A stretch of DNA of 64,000 nucleotides from UBA6770 sp965660875. GTDB taxonomy: Bacteria; Bacteroidota; Bacteroidia; Flavobacteriales_G; Salibacteraceae. The notes beneath the pieces are model-generated. The model was not told the DNA's origin and ran no database searches. It saw only the letters and a program-made list of their open reading frames with translations. The stretch covers positions 1-64,000 of the forward strand of contig CBFIBQ010000012.1 of assembly GCA_965660875.1 (NCBI GenBank). Reading direction: 5' to 3'. The position numbers and the translations under genes were made by a program. This document shows positions 8,356 to 18,200 of this stretch, in pieces; position 1 is the first letter of the stretch; each line of letters opens with the position of its first letter.

Positions 8356-9102
8356 ATGAGAAGCAATTTGGTTTTAGGAAACTGGAAACAAAACACTACA
8401 CAAGAAACTGCTATCGAGCTTTTTGATGCCTTAACAATGGAATTAGAAACGGCAGCTAATAACAGTAAACTGGGGGTTATTCCGCCTGCGTTATTTATTG
8501 ATAGGGCTGCACAAGAACAGTACTCAAGATATTTTTCCGTAGGTATTCAAAATATTTCGAAAACCGAGAGCGGTGCCTTTACTGGAGAAATAGGTGCGGA
8601 TATGGCCGCCTCAATTGGGGTGAAGTACGCCTTGGTGGGGCACTCGGAAAGACGCGCTTATTTTAATGAAAGCAACGAAGATTTAGCGGAGAAAATAATG
8701 CGCTGTATGGAAAATAACCTCGTTGCTGTTTTTTGCGTTGGAGAAGAGCTTTCGGACAGAAAATCGGGCAGCTATTTAGAGGTAGTGCAGCATCAACTCA
8801 CGAGCGTTTTATCCGAGGTAAAAGATTTGGACTATAAAAAACTTGTTATTGCATACGAGCCTGTCTGGGCCATAGGTACCGGTGAAACCGCAACGGCAGA
8901 GCAAGCACAAGAAGTGCATGCTATGATTCGTAAATGGTTAAAAGAAAAAATGGAAACTACAGACATAAGTATTTTGTATGGTGGCAGTTGTAAACCAAAC
9001 AATGCACAAGAACTCTTTAGTCAGCCAGACATTGATGGAGGTTTAATAGGTGGAGCCTCTTTAAATGCAAAAGATTTTGTTGCTATTGCAAACTCCTTTT
9101 AA
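8356..9102 (+). CDS. tpiA: Triosephosphate isomerase
   Basis: Interconverts dihydroxyacetone phosphate and glyceraldehyde 3-phosphate in glycolysis. The 248-residue length is standard. All active-site segments are present: GNWKQN with Lys11, VGHSERR with the catalytic His near residue 96, AYEPVWAIGTG with the catalytic Glu near 168, and the phosphate-binding LYGGSCKPNN and GGLIGGASL. The start MRSNLVLGNWK matches the family; the extra 27 codons upstream are unlike any TIM. prmA starts three bases after the stop, suggesting co-transcription. Confidence 0.97.
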   Translation: MRSNLVLGNWKQNTTQETAIELFDALTMELETAANNSKLGVIPPALFIDRAAQEQYSRYFSVGIQNISKTESGAFTGEIGADMAASIGVKYALVGHSERRAYFNESNEDLAEKIMRCMENNLVAVFCVGEELSDRKSGSYLEVVQHQLTSVLSEVKDLDYKKLVIAYEPVWAIGTGETATAEQAQEVHAMIRKWLKEKMETTDISILYGGSCKPNNAQELFSQPDIDGGLIGGASLNAKDFVAIANSF

Positions 9103-9105
9103 TTT

Positions 9106-9933
9106 ATGAAATACATTGAAGTAGAATTTACATTCAATCCAGAAGAAATTGATGGCGAAGTAGTGTTGGCTGAAATTGCTGAATTACCCTTCGAGAGCTT
9201 TGCTGAAGAAACGGGTAAGATTTTGGCCTACGCTCAAGAGTCAGAATTTAGCTTAAAAGCCTTGGAAGATTTTGAATGGCTTAACGAACAACCGGTAAGC
9301 TATAAGCAAAACCAAATAAACGATATCAATTGGAACGAAGAGTGGGAGAAAAATTTTGACCCCATCGAAGTTAGTGAAGACTGCATTGTTCGAGCCACCT
9401 TTCACGAAGTAAAAAAGAAGTACACGTACGATTTATTGATTGATCCAAAAATGTCTTTTGGAACGGGGCATCACGCTACCACCTACTTGGTACTCAAAAA
9501 TATGTTCAACTTCGATTTTAAAAATGCCGAGGTGCTCGATATGGGAGCTGGAACAGGAGTTCTAGCGGTCCTTGCAGTAAAGTTAGGAGCGCGGCATGCT
9601 TTGGCAATAGATAATAATCCTTGGGCTTTTGACAACGCGATTGATAACGTAAAACTAAACAACTGTGAAGGCAAAATAACGGTCGAAATAGGGGAGTCTG
9701 ATTTGATACAGGGGAAGTCATTCGATTATATTTTGGCTAACATCAATCGCAATGTCATTTTATCGGATTTACCACACTATGCAAAGGCATTGAAATATGA
9801 AGGGGTACTGCTGGTAAGCGGGATTATGAATCACGATGTAGCACCGGTAAAAGAAAAAGCTGCCTCAATTGGTTTAATTCTTGATTCGATTGAGGAGAAA
9901 GATAATTGGAATCTATTCGTATTCAAGAAATAG
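9106..9933 (+). CDS. prmA: Ribosomal protein L11 methyltransferase
   Basis: A class I S-adenosylmethionine-dependent methyltransferase of 275 residues that trimethylates ribosomal protein L11. An N-terminal substrate-recognition domain (residues 1-95) is followed by the diagnostic PKMSFGTGHHATTYLVL segment, the cofactor-binding motif VLDMGAGTGVLAVLAVKLGA, ALAIDNNPWAFDNAIDN, and the NxN motif (YILANINRNV) near the active site. It lies directly downstream of tpiA. Confidence 0.93.
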   Translation: MKYIEVEFTFNPEEIDGEVVLAEIAELPFESFAEETGKILAYAQESEFSLKALEDFEWLNEQPVSYKQNQINDINWNEEWEKNFDPIEVSEDCIVRATFHEVKKKYTYDLLIDPKMSFGTGHHATTYLVLKNMFNFDFKNAEVLDMGAGTGVLAVLAVKLGARHALAIDNNPWAFDNAIDNVKLNNCEGKITVEIGESDLIQGKSFDYILANINRNVILSDLPHYAKALKYEGVLLVSGIMNHDVAPVKEKAASIGLILDSIEEKDNWNLFVFKK

Positions 9934-9969
9934 TTGATAGATTAGTTCTATCTATTTAAACATCACACT

Positions 9970-12900
9970 TTGCAAGTAACTCGGAGGCTATTATTGGTCA
10001 TTGTTTTTTTTGCGCTTGCATTTTCAAGCCAAGCACAAATAGACCGCACCCCATTTCCTCATGATTCTACTGGTTTTTTTAACCGTTTGGAGGACATGTT
10101 CAAAGAGTTGAACGTAGGGAAGTCAGAAGGCCGCAAGTTTATAAAAGAGTTTGAACCCATTTGGTTTGGTGACTTTTTTGAACCAGAAATTCGTGAGGTT
10201 ATTTATGAAACCTGCGATAAGATGAACGAAAAGCGTATGCTCCCGCTTTCAGAGTTTCGAGCTTATTTACTAGCCGTTATTGCCTACATTGAAAGCGAGC
10301 GAGAACTTATGCTCTTTTCTACTTGGCACGATATAGTGGAAAGAAAGCTGAACGGCCGCAGTAAAAGAAGGTATCAAGATTTTCTTGTTTTTAGCGAGCA
10401 TCTATTTAGAGAAAACGCTTTGTATAAAACCAATATAACCACTTGGAAATCAGACAACCCTAACTTTACAATATATTGGGACGACAAGCTCAAACAACCT
10501 GTGGTTCAAATACCAGAATTGGACTTGGTGTGTTTGGCAAAAAAAGACAGCGCTTCAATATATGAAACCAAAGGCAAGTATTTTCCAGATAAGAAACTTT
10601 GGAAGGGGTATGGAGGAATAGTGAATTGGCAGCGGGCAGGCTATGAAGAGAATCAAATAGTTGCAAAAATTCGCGGTTACGAAGTCCAAATGAATCATTC
10701 CAGTTACCGGGCGGATTCTGCGGTGTTTAGTAACGCCATATATTTTGGTTCATCTAAGCTGATTGGCGACTTGGAGGACAAAGTTTTAGCCAATGTAACC
10801 GAGGAGCGTTCTTCCTACCCTAGGTTCGATTCTTATAACGACAACCTGGAAATTCAGAACATTTTTCCCAAAGTTGATTATCATGGAGGTTTTATACAGA
10901 GGGGTTCGAGTTTTATAGGAAAAGGTAGTGATGATAAGTTAGCTCGAGTTGTAATCAATAGAAATGGAAAACCGTTTATTGAGGCTTATGCGCACACATT
11001 TGTTATTCGAGAGAGTCGTCTATCTGCCGACCCAGCTGAGGTGTTGATTTACCTGGATGGAGACACCATTTTTCACCCGGGCCTCAATTTCAAATTTGAT
11101 AATAAAAGACGCACCCTAACGCTTTACAGAAATAAGGTGGGGCGCGCAAAGGCTCCATTTTTTAATCATTTTCACGATTTGGATATGTACGTCGAAGAGA
11201 TGGTGTGGAATATTGATGGAAATATGTTTCACCTAAAACCCTTGATTGGCAATACCGATCGATCCGCATTGTTTGAATCAAAAGATTATTACAGAGCATA
11301 CCGTTACGACGAATTGTACGGTTTAGATAACCGACATCCCTTGGTAATACTAAAAAAGTGTGCGGAGGAAATGGGCAATGTGGAAATGACTACAAACGAT
11401 ATAGCTAGGTGTTGGCGCTTACCTTTTGTAGAGGTGGAAAGGGCACTAATGGTTTTGTCAAATATTGGATTCGTAAGGTACAATTACGACAGCAAAATGG
11501 TGAAAATATTACCCAAAACATTCAACTATGTGCAAGCGCGGCTAAAAAAAAGGGACTACGATATTATTCAAATTGTCTCGGACCCTCCAAAACAAAACAG
11601 CAGGCAATGCCTCGGAAACGACCATAACGCTGATTTTAACATCGACTCGTCCTACATGCAGATACACGGAGTAAAAGGAGTAAACTTGAGCGATTCTCAC
11701 AACGTAACGATTTATCCACTGAACTGCGAGATACTGTTGCGCCCCAATAGAGATTTTGATTTTTCCGGAGTTGTTGTAGCGGGTAATTTGGAGTTTTTTG
11801 GTCGAGACTTTAAGTTTGAGTACGATTCCTTTCAAATTATAATGCCAGTAATTGACTCTATGCGTATTAATGTAGAGACAGAGGAGCTTGACCAATACGG
11901 TCAACCCAAAATGAAGCGAGTAAAAACCGTGATAGAGCAAATTAATGGAAAACTAGAGGTAGATAAGTACAATAATAAATCGGGCAAACGAGCAATAAAA
12001 CGCTGGCCAGTTTTTACGAGTTTTGACGAGTCCTATACTTATTACGACCGGCCTGAGATTGAGGGTGGGGTCTACGAGCGAGAAGATTTTTACTTTAAGC
12101 TAGAACCCTTTGAATTTGATAGTCTAGATAATTTTGAAAACTCCAGTATATTATTCGAAGGGCGCTTTAAGTCAGCGGGAATATTTGAAGAATTTGAGGA
12201 GACACTGAGCCTACAAACCGATTACTCTTTGGGGTTTATTCATGAAACACCAGAAGAAGGTATGCCTATGTACGATGGAAAAGGTACGTTTACTGCGGAC
12301 ATTTTATTGAGTCATGAAGGTCTAAAAGGAAGAGGTTATGTAGATTATATAACCTCTACAACGGAATCGCAAAGTTTCTTTTTTCATCCCGATTCTGCAT
12401 ATGCAACCGCGCAGCAATTTATTATCGAATCCCAATACCCGGGACCTCCTGAATATCCGAATGTAGAAGGTGCAAATGTGGATTGGCACTGGCACCCTTA
12501 TCAAGATACACTCATTACAGCAAATTATGGAGGACCATTCAGTATGTACGAAGCCGATAGAACGTTTGATGGCACGCTGATTTATGATCCAGACAGTTTG
12601 ATAGGTACAGGAAAAGGAGATGAACGAGGAACGTTTGAATTTGATAAAGCAATCACTGTATCTAACGAAATTCGTTTTAAGTTTTTCGAGTTTTTTGCTG
12701 ATACTGCGGACTTCGCTCTTAAAACGGGTTCTTTAGGAGACCTAGGTTTCGATACGAAGAATATGAATGCCCATGTAAGTTTTAAAGATAGAATCGGTCA
12801 TTTTACTGCCAATAGTGAGGAGTCTTCCGAGATATTATTTAGAAAGAATGAATACATGGCGCACATGGACGAGTTTACCTGGTATATGGACGACGACATA

Positions 12901-14484
12901 GTAGATCTGACGGCTAAAAAGCGAAACGTACAAGAAGGCGCTGGAGGAGAAGTTGAAATTGAAGGAGCCAAGTTGGTGGATATTAGTAAACACGATAAAG
13001 CCAACCAGGACAGTTTATTTTTCTACTCCAGCTCCTGTAAATTTGATATTAGAAAAGAAATTATTACCGCAGATAAGGTGCCTTATGTAGATATTGCCGA
13101 TGCTAGAATTATTCCTGACAGTGGAAGAATGGTTGTTTTGAAAGCGGCAAAAATTAGAACGCTAAAAAACGCTCAGGTAATTGCTAACCGTGAGAATAAA
13201 TACCATAAAATTTACGGATCTACTATTGACATCACAAACCGAGTGGATTTTGAAGGAAACGGCAAGTACGATTATAAAGATGTTGATGGAAACGTTTCCA
13301 TAATTGATATGACCGAGATATTCGTGAGTTCGCAGTTACAAACCAATGCAACAGGAGTTATACCAAAAAGTCAAGAATTTTTACTCAATTCCAGATTCAA
13401 ATACCAGGGGGGCGTTACAATGGAGTCAAGTAGGGAGTTATTACAGTTTTCGGGTTTAACTCAGGTGGTGCACGAATGCGATCAATTGGCTAAACCTTGG
13501 ATTCAATTTACGGCCTATCTCGACCCGAATGACATTTTAATTCCGGTAGACTCTAATACTACTACTGAAACTGGAAAATCTGTACATGTAGGGCAAATGA
13601 TGGGAAGTTTGCCAAGCAGAGTGTATTCTTTATTTGCTGCCATACCAGAAAAACCCAACGATGAAGTAGTATCAAAAGTGAGTGGCGTAATTGGATACAA
13701 CTTTGCAAAAAGAGAATTTCGAGTAGGTAGTGAGCAAAAGGTGAACATCCCAAATCTTACTGGAAATTATTTCGTTTTAAAATCCGAGGAATGTGTGGTC
13801 AATTTTGAGGGTGTTCATGGTTGGGGCGCAGACTTAGGCCGAATGGATATGCAGCCCGTAAGTCGCCTTAGACATAACTTAAATAACGACTCTGTCTCTT
13901 TAAAAACCTCGCTTAACCTTAATTTTTTCTTCGAGGATAAGGCAATGAAAATATTAGCCAAAGACTTTGAGGAGTCTACAAATGACCGCGTAGATTACGA
14001 TGATGCCACCTACAGCTACGGATTAAAGACATTGATTGGCGAAGAGGAAGGAAATAAAATAAAAGCAGATGTTGGGTTAACAGGTAAAATGAAAAAGGTG
14101 CCCGATGAGATAGAGAGCTTGCTGTTTATCACCAATATGAATTTGTATTGGAATCCTCAAAAAATGGCGTTTCAAAACCGAGGAAAAATCGGTATCGGAA
14201 ACTCTTATAAAAACCAAGTAAATCGATTGGTGGACGGGAAGTTTGAGATAAAAATAAAACGCTCGGGCGATCGCTTTATGTTGCAGGTAAAAAAGGATAA
14301 AAGCTCTTGGTACTTCTTTACCTATGCCGTTGAAATAATGCAAACCGTTTCTACCAACGATAAATTCAATGAGGCCGTAAAAGATGCCAAGAAAAATAAA
14401 CAAGAGCGTGTAAAAGGAGAGAGTAAGTTCAAATTTATCCCCACTACCAGGGCAAAAGCGAATCAGCTTTTACGTACATTCTAG
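9970..14484 (+). CDS. Very large exported protein of unknown function (1504 residues, TTG start)
   Basis: The only start candidate after the in-frame stop at 9943 is TTG at 9970, directly followed by a signal peptide (RRLLLVIVFFALAFSSQAQ). No membrane segment follows, so the mature protein is periplasmic or at the outer membrane. The first 150 residues are helical. From about 170 the sequence becomes beta-rich, with many short repeats of hydrophobic/Asp/Phe patterns (VHVSF/FKFEYDS-like strands), as in OstA/LptD-jellyroll or beta-helix proteins. Residues around 470-520 contain a helical insert (CAEEMGNVEMTTNDIARCW). I recognise it only as a type of large protein seen in Bacteroidota genomes; no function can be given. 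It lies between prmA and plsY on the same strand, 30 bases before plsY. Confidence 0.8.
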   Translation: MQVTRRLLLVIVFFALAFSSQAQIDRTPFPHDSTGFFNRLEDMFKELNVGKSEGRKFIKEFEPIWFGDFFEPEIREVIYETCDKMNEKRMLPLSEFRAYLLAVIAYIESERELMLFSTWHDIVERKLNGRSKRRYQDFLVFSEHLFRENALYKTNITTWKSDNPNFTIYWDDKLKQPVVQIPELDLVCLAKKDSASIYETKGKYFPDKKLWKGYGGIVNWQRAGYEENQIVAKIRGYEVQMNHSSYRADSAVFSNAIYFGSSKLIGDLEDKVLANVTEERSSYPRFDSYNDNLEIQNIFPKVDYHGGFIQRGSSFIGKGSDDKLARVVINRNGKPFIEAYAHTFVIRESRLSADPAEVLIYLDGDTIFHPGLNFKFDNKRRTLTLYRNKVGRAKAPFFNHFHDLDMYVEEMVWNIDGNMFHLKPLIGNTDRSALFESKDYYRAYRYDELYGLDNRHPLVILKKCAEEMGNVEMTTNDIARCWRLPFVEVERALMVLSNIGFVRYNYDSKMVKILPKTFNYVQARLKKRDYDIIQIVSDPPKQNSRQCLGNDHNADFNIDSSYMQIHGVKGVNLSDSHNVTIYPLNCEILLRPNRDFDFSGVVVAGNLEFFGRDFKFEYDSFQIIMPVIDSMRINVETEELDQYGQPKMKRVKTVIEQINGKLEVDKYNNKSGKRAIKRWPVFTSFDESYTYYDRPEIEGGVYEREDFYFKLEPFEFDSLDNFENSSILFEGRFKSAGIFEEFEETLSLQTDYSLGFIHETPEEGMPMYDGKGTFTADILLSHEGLKGRGYVDYITSTTESQSFFFHPDSAYATAQQFIIESQYPGPPEYPNVEGANVDWHWHPYQDTLITANYGGPFSMYEADRTFDGTLIYDPDSLIGTGKGDERGTFEFDKAITVSNEIRFKFFEFFADTADFALKTGSLGDLGFDTKNMNAHVSFKDRIGHFTANSEESSEILFRKNEYMAHMDEFTWYMDDDIVDLTAKKRNVQEGAGGEVEIEGAKLVDISKHDKANQDSLFFYSSSCKFDIRKEIITADKVPYVDIADARIIPDSGRMVVLKAAKIRTLKNAQVIANRENKYHKIYGSTIDITNRVDFEGNGKYDYKDVDGNVSIIDMTEIFVSSQLQTNATGVIPKSQEFLLNSRFKYQGGVTMESSRELLQFSGLTQVVHECDQLAKPWIQFTAYLDPNDILIPVDSNTTTETGKSVHVGQMMGSLPSRVYSLFAAIPEKPNDEVVSKVSGVIGYNFAKREFRVGSEQKVNIPNLTGNYFVLKSEECVVNFEGVHGWGADLGRMDMQPVSRLRHNLNNDSVSLKTSLNLNFFFEDKAMKILAKDFEESTNDRVDYDDATYSYGLKTLIGEEEGNKIKADVGLTGKMKKVPDEIESLLFITNMNLYWNPQKMAFQNRGKIGIGNSYKNQVNRLVDGKFEIKIKRSGDRFMLQVKKDKSSWYFFTYAVEIMQTVSTNDKFNEAVKDAKKNKQERVKGESKFKFIPTTRAKANQLLRTF

Positions 14485-14514
14485 TCCACTTTATTTTTTT
14501 TCTTTGCAAACTGC

Positions 14515-15219
14515 ATGGAGCAATCACAATTTTTTGAAATATTGGGGCTTGTACTGGCCTATCTCATTGGTTCTATTCCAACTGCAGTATGGGTAGGAAG
14601 AATCTTTTATGGTAAAGACGTGCGTGAATATGGCTCTGGAAACGCAGGGGCTACTAATACCTTCCGAGTGTTGGGGAAAAAAGCAGGTATACCGGTGCTC
14701 TTGTTCGATATCCTAAAAGGAAGTTTCTCGGTATTTTTAGCCCACTTCTTTGTTACTTATCAAACGGGAACAGCAGATTTTGTGAATTATCAATTAGTGT
14801 TAGGCGTGGGTGCGCTGCTTGGACATATATTTCCTGTATACGTTGGTTTTAGAGGTGGTAAGGGGATTGCAACACTTCTTGGAATAATGATTGCTATTCA
14901 TCCGCAAGCAGCTTTCAGCTGTATTGGAGTGTTTTTAATAGTGTTCTTATTAACAAAGTATGTTTCATTAGGTTCTATGATTTCATCGGTATGCTTCCCT
15001 CTATTAATTATTTTGGTCTTTAAATCAGAAATACCTTCATTGGTTATTTTTTCCATTTTCATAGCAATAATGGTTCTTATTACACATCAGAAAAATATAG
15101 AGCGCCTGCTCAGAAGGGACGAGAGTAAAGCTAATATTAACGTACTCAACCTAAAAAAACGCAAGCCGAGTGGAATAGATAGTTATGAAGAGGTTAACCC
15201 AGATGATGAAGATCAGTAA
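14515..15219 (+). CDS. plsY: Glycerol-3-phosphate acyltransferase PlsY
   Basis: An inner-membrane enzyme that transfers the acyl group from acyl-phosphate to glycerol 3-phosphate, the first step of phospholipid synthesis. Three conserved motifs are visible: LIGSIPTAVWVGR, then YGSGNAGATNTFRVLGKK, and HIFPVYVGFRGGKGIATLLG (phosphate-binding GGKG). Five or more hydrophobic segments cover residues 8-190. The last 40 residues are a charged soluble tail (NIERLLRRDESKANINVLNL) that is longer than in many PlsY proteins. The giant envelope-protein gene starts 11 bases downstream. Confidence 0.95.
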   Translation: MEQSQFFEILGLVLAYLIGSIPTAVWVGRIFYGKDVREYGSGNAGATNTFRVLGKKAGIPVLLFDILKGSFSVFLAHFFVTYQTGTADFVNYQLVLGVGALLGHIFPVYVGFRGGKGIATLLGIMIAIHPQAAFSCIGVFLIVFLLTKYVSLGSMISSVCFPLLIILVFKSEIPSLVIFSIFIAIMVLITHQKNIERLLRRDESKANINVLNLKKRKPSGIDSYEEVNPDDEDQ

Positions 15220-15230
15220 TTAAAGGACTT

Positions 15231-18200
15231 ATGAATGCTCTCTATAAGGCGTTAAAAACCAGCTTTCTACTTCTGTTTTTTTGGGTTAGTTTACCATTTA
15301 CTGGGCTAAAGGCACAAGATTACAAAAACGAAAAACAACTCATTAAAGGAGCAAATGAGCAGTTTGATGATAAAAAATACAAGGAAGCCATTCCCTTATT
15401 CTCCACCTTGGTCAGTAACTACCCCAAAGACCCTACTTACAATTACAAGTATGGCGCCAGCTTGCTTTATGGAAGTGATGATAAGGAAAAACCGATTAAG
15501 TATTTAAAGTTTGCCATCTCGCGACCTGATGTAGACCCCATAGCCTACTTCTATTATGCCGAGGCCCTGCATTTAAATTATGAATTTGATAGAGCTATTA
15601 AGTTCTATAAAAAGTTTACCAACAACGCAAAAAACTCCACGATAAAAAGAAATACAGTTGACAATCAAATAAGGCAATGCGAGAATGGTAAAACCTTGCT
15701 TAAAACCATTACCGATTTAATTGTATTGGACGAGAAGAAAACCAGAGTGCAAGATTTTTACAAAGTATATGACCTCAGTGCGCAAGGTGGGCAAATACTC
15801 ATAAAGATTGATGAGTTTCGTTCCCCATACGAACTAAAAAACGATATCAACGGCCTCTTTTACTTTCCAAAAAACGCAAATAAGATCTTTTTTAGTAGTC
15901 ACACTTTTGAAAATACTCGAGGTAAAGATTTATTTTATGCAGAGCGAAAAGAGGACAATACCTGGTCCAAGCCAATTAATTTAGGTAAAACAATAAACAC
16001 AGAGTTTGATGAAGATTATCCCTACATGTCCTCTGATGGTATTACGCTCTACTTTGCTTCACAAGGTCATAACAGTTTAGGAGGGTACGACATTTTTGTT
16101 TCAAGGTTGGATACGAATACAGGGAATTGGACGGCTCCAAAAAACTTAGATTTTGCCATAAATACCCCAGCTGATGACTATCTATTTATCCCAGATGCTA
16201 GCGGTGAAACTGCCTATTTTGCCTCTCAACGAGAAACTCCAGTTGGAGAAGTTAGTGTTTATCAAATCAATATGGAGCGTGTACCCTTGGACTTCACCTT
16301 CATTTATGGGACATTTACTAGCGAGACAACTAAAAATGCAACCATTAAAGTTGAAAATGTTTCCACCAATGTTATAGTAGGAGAGTATTTGACAAGTGAT
16401 GAGGGAAAATACAAAATCAAATTACCAAATGATGGTAAATTTCGATTCTTAGTGGATTATGAGGGAAGCAGCGTAACGCATTCCGGTGAGGTTGATTTGC
16501 AAGATCGAAGCACCTTTAAACCCTTAAAGCAAGAAATGCTCGTAATGGGTCAAGGTACTGAAAACGAAAAGCTTATTATTAAAAATTTGGTTGATGAGGA
16601 CGTAGAAGAAGATGTTGAATTAACGGCTGAGTTTTTTAAAGAAAAAGCAAAGCTCAAGGTTAATAAAGACAAATACAAAAACAAGAAACCAAAGTTGACG
16701 ACACCAGTTGTAGAGCCAACTGAAGCTCCGAAAAAAGAGGAACCGACTGCCATAGTTGAAAATAGAGAACACCAAGGTAAAGCAGCAAGTAATATTGCAG
16801 CTGAAAAAAGCATTGACAGTTCAATTGTGTCGAATGAAGGTCCGACATTGACCATAGATGAAACCCCCAACGCAAATCCACCCAGCGATGATAGCTCCTC
16901 GGAGGTTAAAAATAGGGAAGGGGCAGTGACTGAAAATGCTATGGATGATGAAAACCAGGAAGACCCTGAAAGTATTGACCCGAATGGAAGTGGTTTAGCT
17001 GTTGGGAATACTGCTGATGGGCAGAATGATAGCGGTGAGAATAGGGCAGTCAAGGAAACAGTAGGTAATGATAAGAATGTCCAGGTAAATGCTCCTGGAA
17101 AGGCGGTATTTGACGCTGCTGCTTTTGCAGCCAAGCTAAAACCCACAACTAGCGCCTCCAAACCTGAAATAAAAAGTGCTTTGCAGTCAAATGTTTCTGT
17201 AGCGGAAAGCTCTTCAGAAATGTTGTCCATTCAACAGGAATCGGCTCAAAACATAGCAGACCGAAAAACTATAGAAGCGGCAAAGCTTAAAGCTGAAGCG
17301 GATAAAACCCTTTCAGTAATGGATGCAGATAGTGAAGAAAACAAGAACTCAGCAGCATACAAGGAAGCACAAAAACAATTAAAACAGGCTGCAGCGCTTG
17401 AGCAACAAGCAAAAATTGCAAACTCAGCGGCTACTGAGTTAGCACAAAATAATACCGGTTTTGAGCGCGTGCTTCAAACGGGTCAAAATAAAACAGAGCA
17501 AATGGATGCAAATTCAAGCGCCATTGATGCCGGTGAGGTTAGCGATTACAGCAGTTTATTAGATGCCGAGGCCAACCAATCCTACAATATTTATGAAGAA
17601 AGGCAAAAAGCAAAAGTTGCACACGAAAAGGAGGAAAAAGAGTTTCAACACTTTTCCAATGAGTTGACAGCACTTCAGTATGAGATAGAAGACTCTAAAA
17701 AACTGATAAAGCAAAAAGAGGCAGCACTAGCAGATTCCCGAGGCAAGGAGGCTAAACAGCTAGAAGAAGAACTCGTGCAAGAAAAAGCTGCATTATCGGC
17801 TATGGAGCAGAAAAGTGAAGCTGATGAGCAAGAGCTAAAAGTATTGGAAGAGGAAGCCAAACTAGAAGAAGCTGAGCTAGCAGCCTTCGATGCTATTATT
17901 TCAGAAATGGAAGCTAATGAGCGTTATGCTGAGTTGTCTAATGCACCAAACTTAATTGATGGCGCTGGAGTCATAACTACAAATAGACCCACAAAATCTG
18001 ATGTAATGGCTGATAATGGCACAGCATCGGCAATTGAAAATGAAGGAAGTACAAACGAGGAAGAAATAAATCTAACGGAGCAAACCAGTTCTTCCAGCGC
18101 CGCCATGGAAAATACTTCCTCTGAGCAGAATACTAATGCTTCCGAAACGACGGAAAATGAAGGAATCACTAATTCAGAGGGCATGGTTGCGCAGCAAACT

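Noticed and set aside
16550..17230. 226-codon minus-strand open frame rich in Ser, Phe and Leu
   Set aside because: It lies opposite the low-complexity acidic region of the giant SPOR protein. Such biased coding produces long antisense frames; no start signal or domain.
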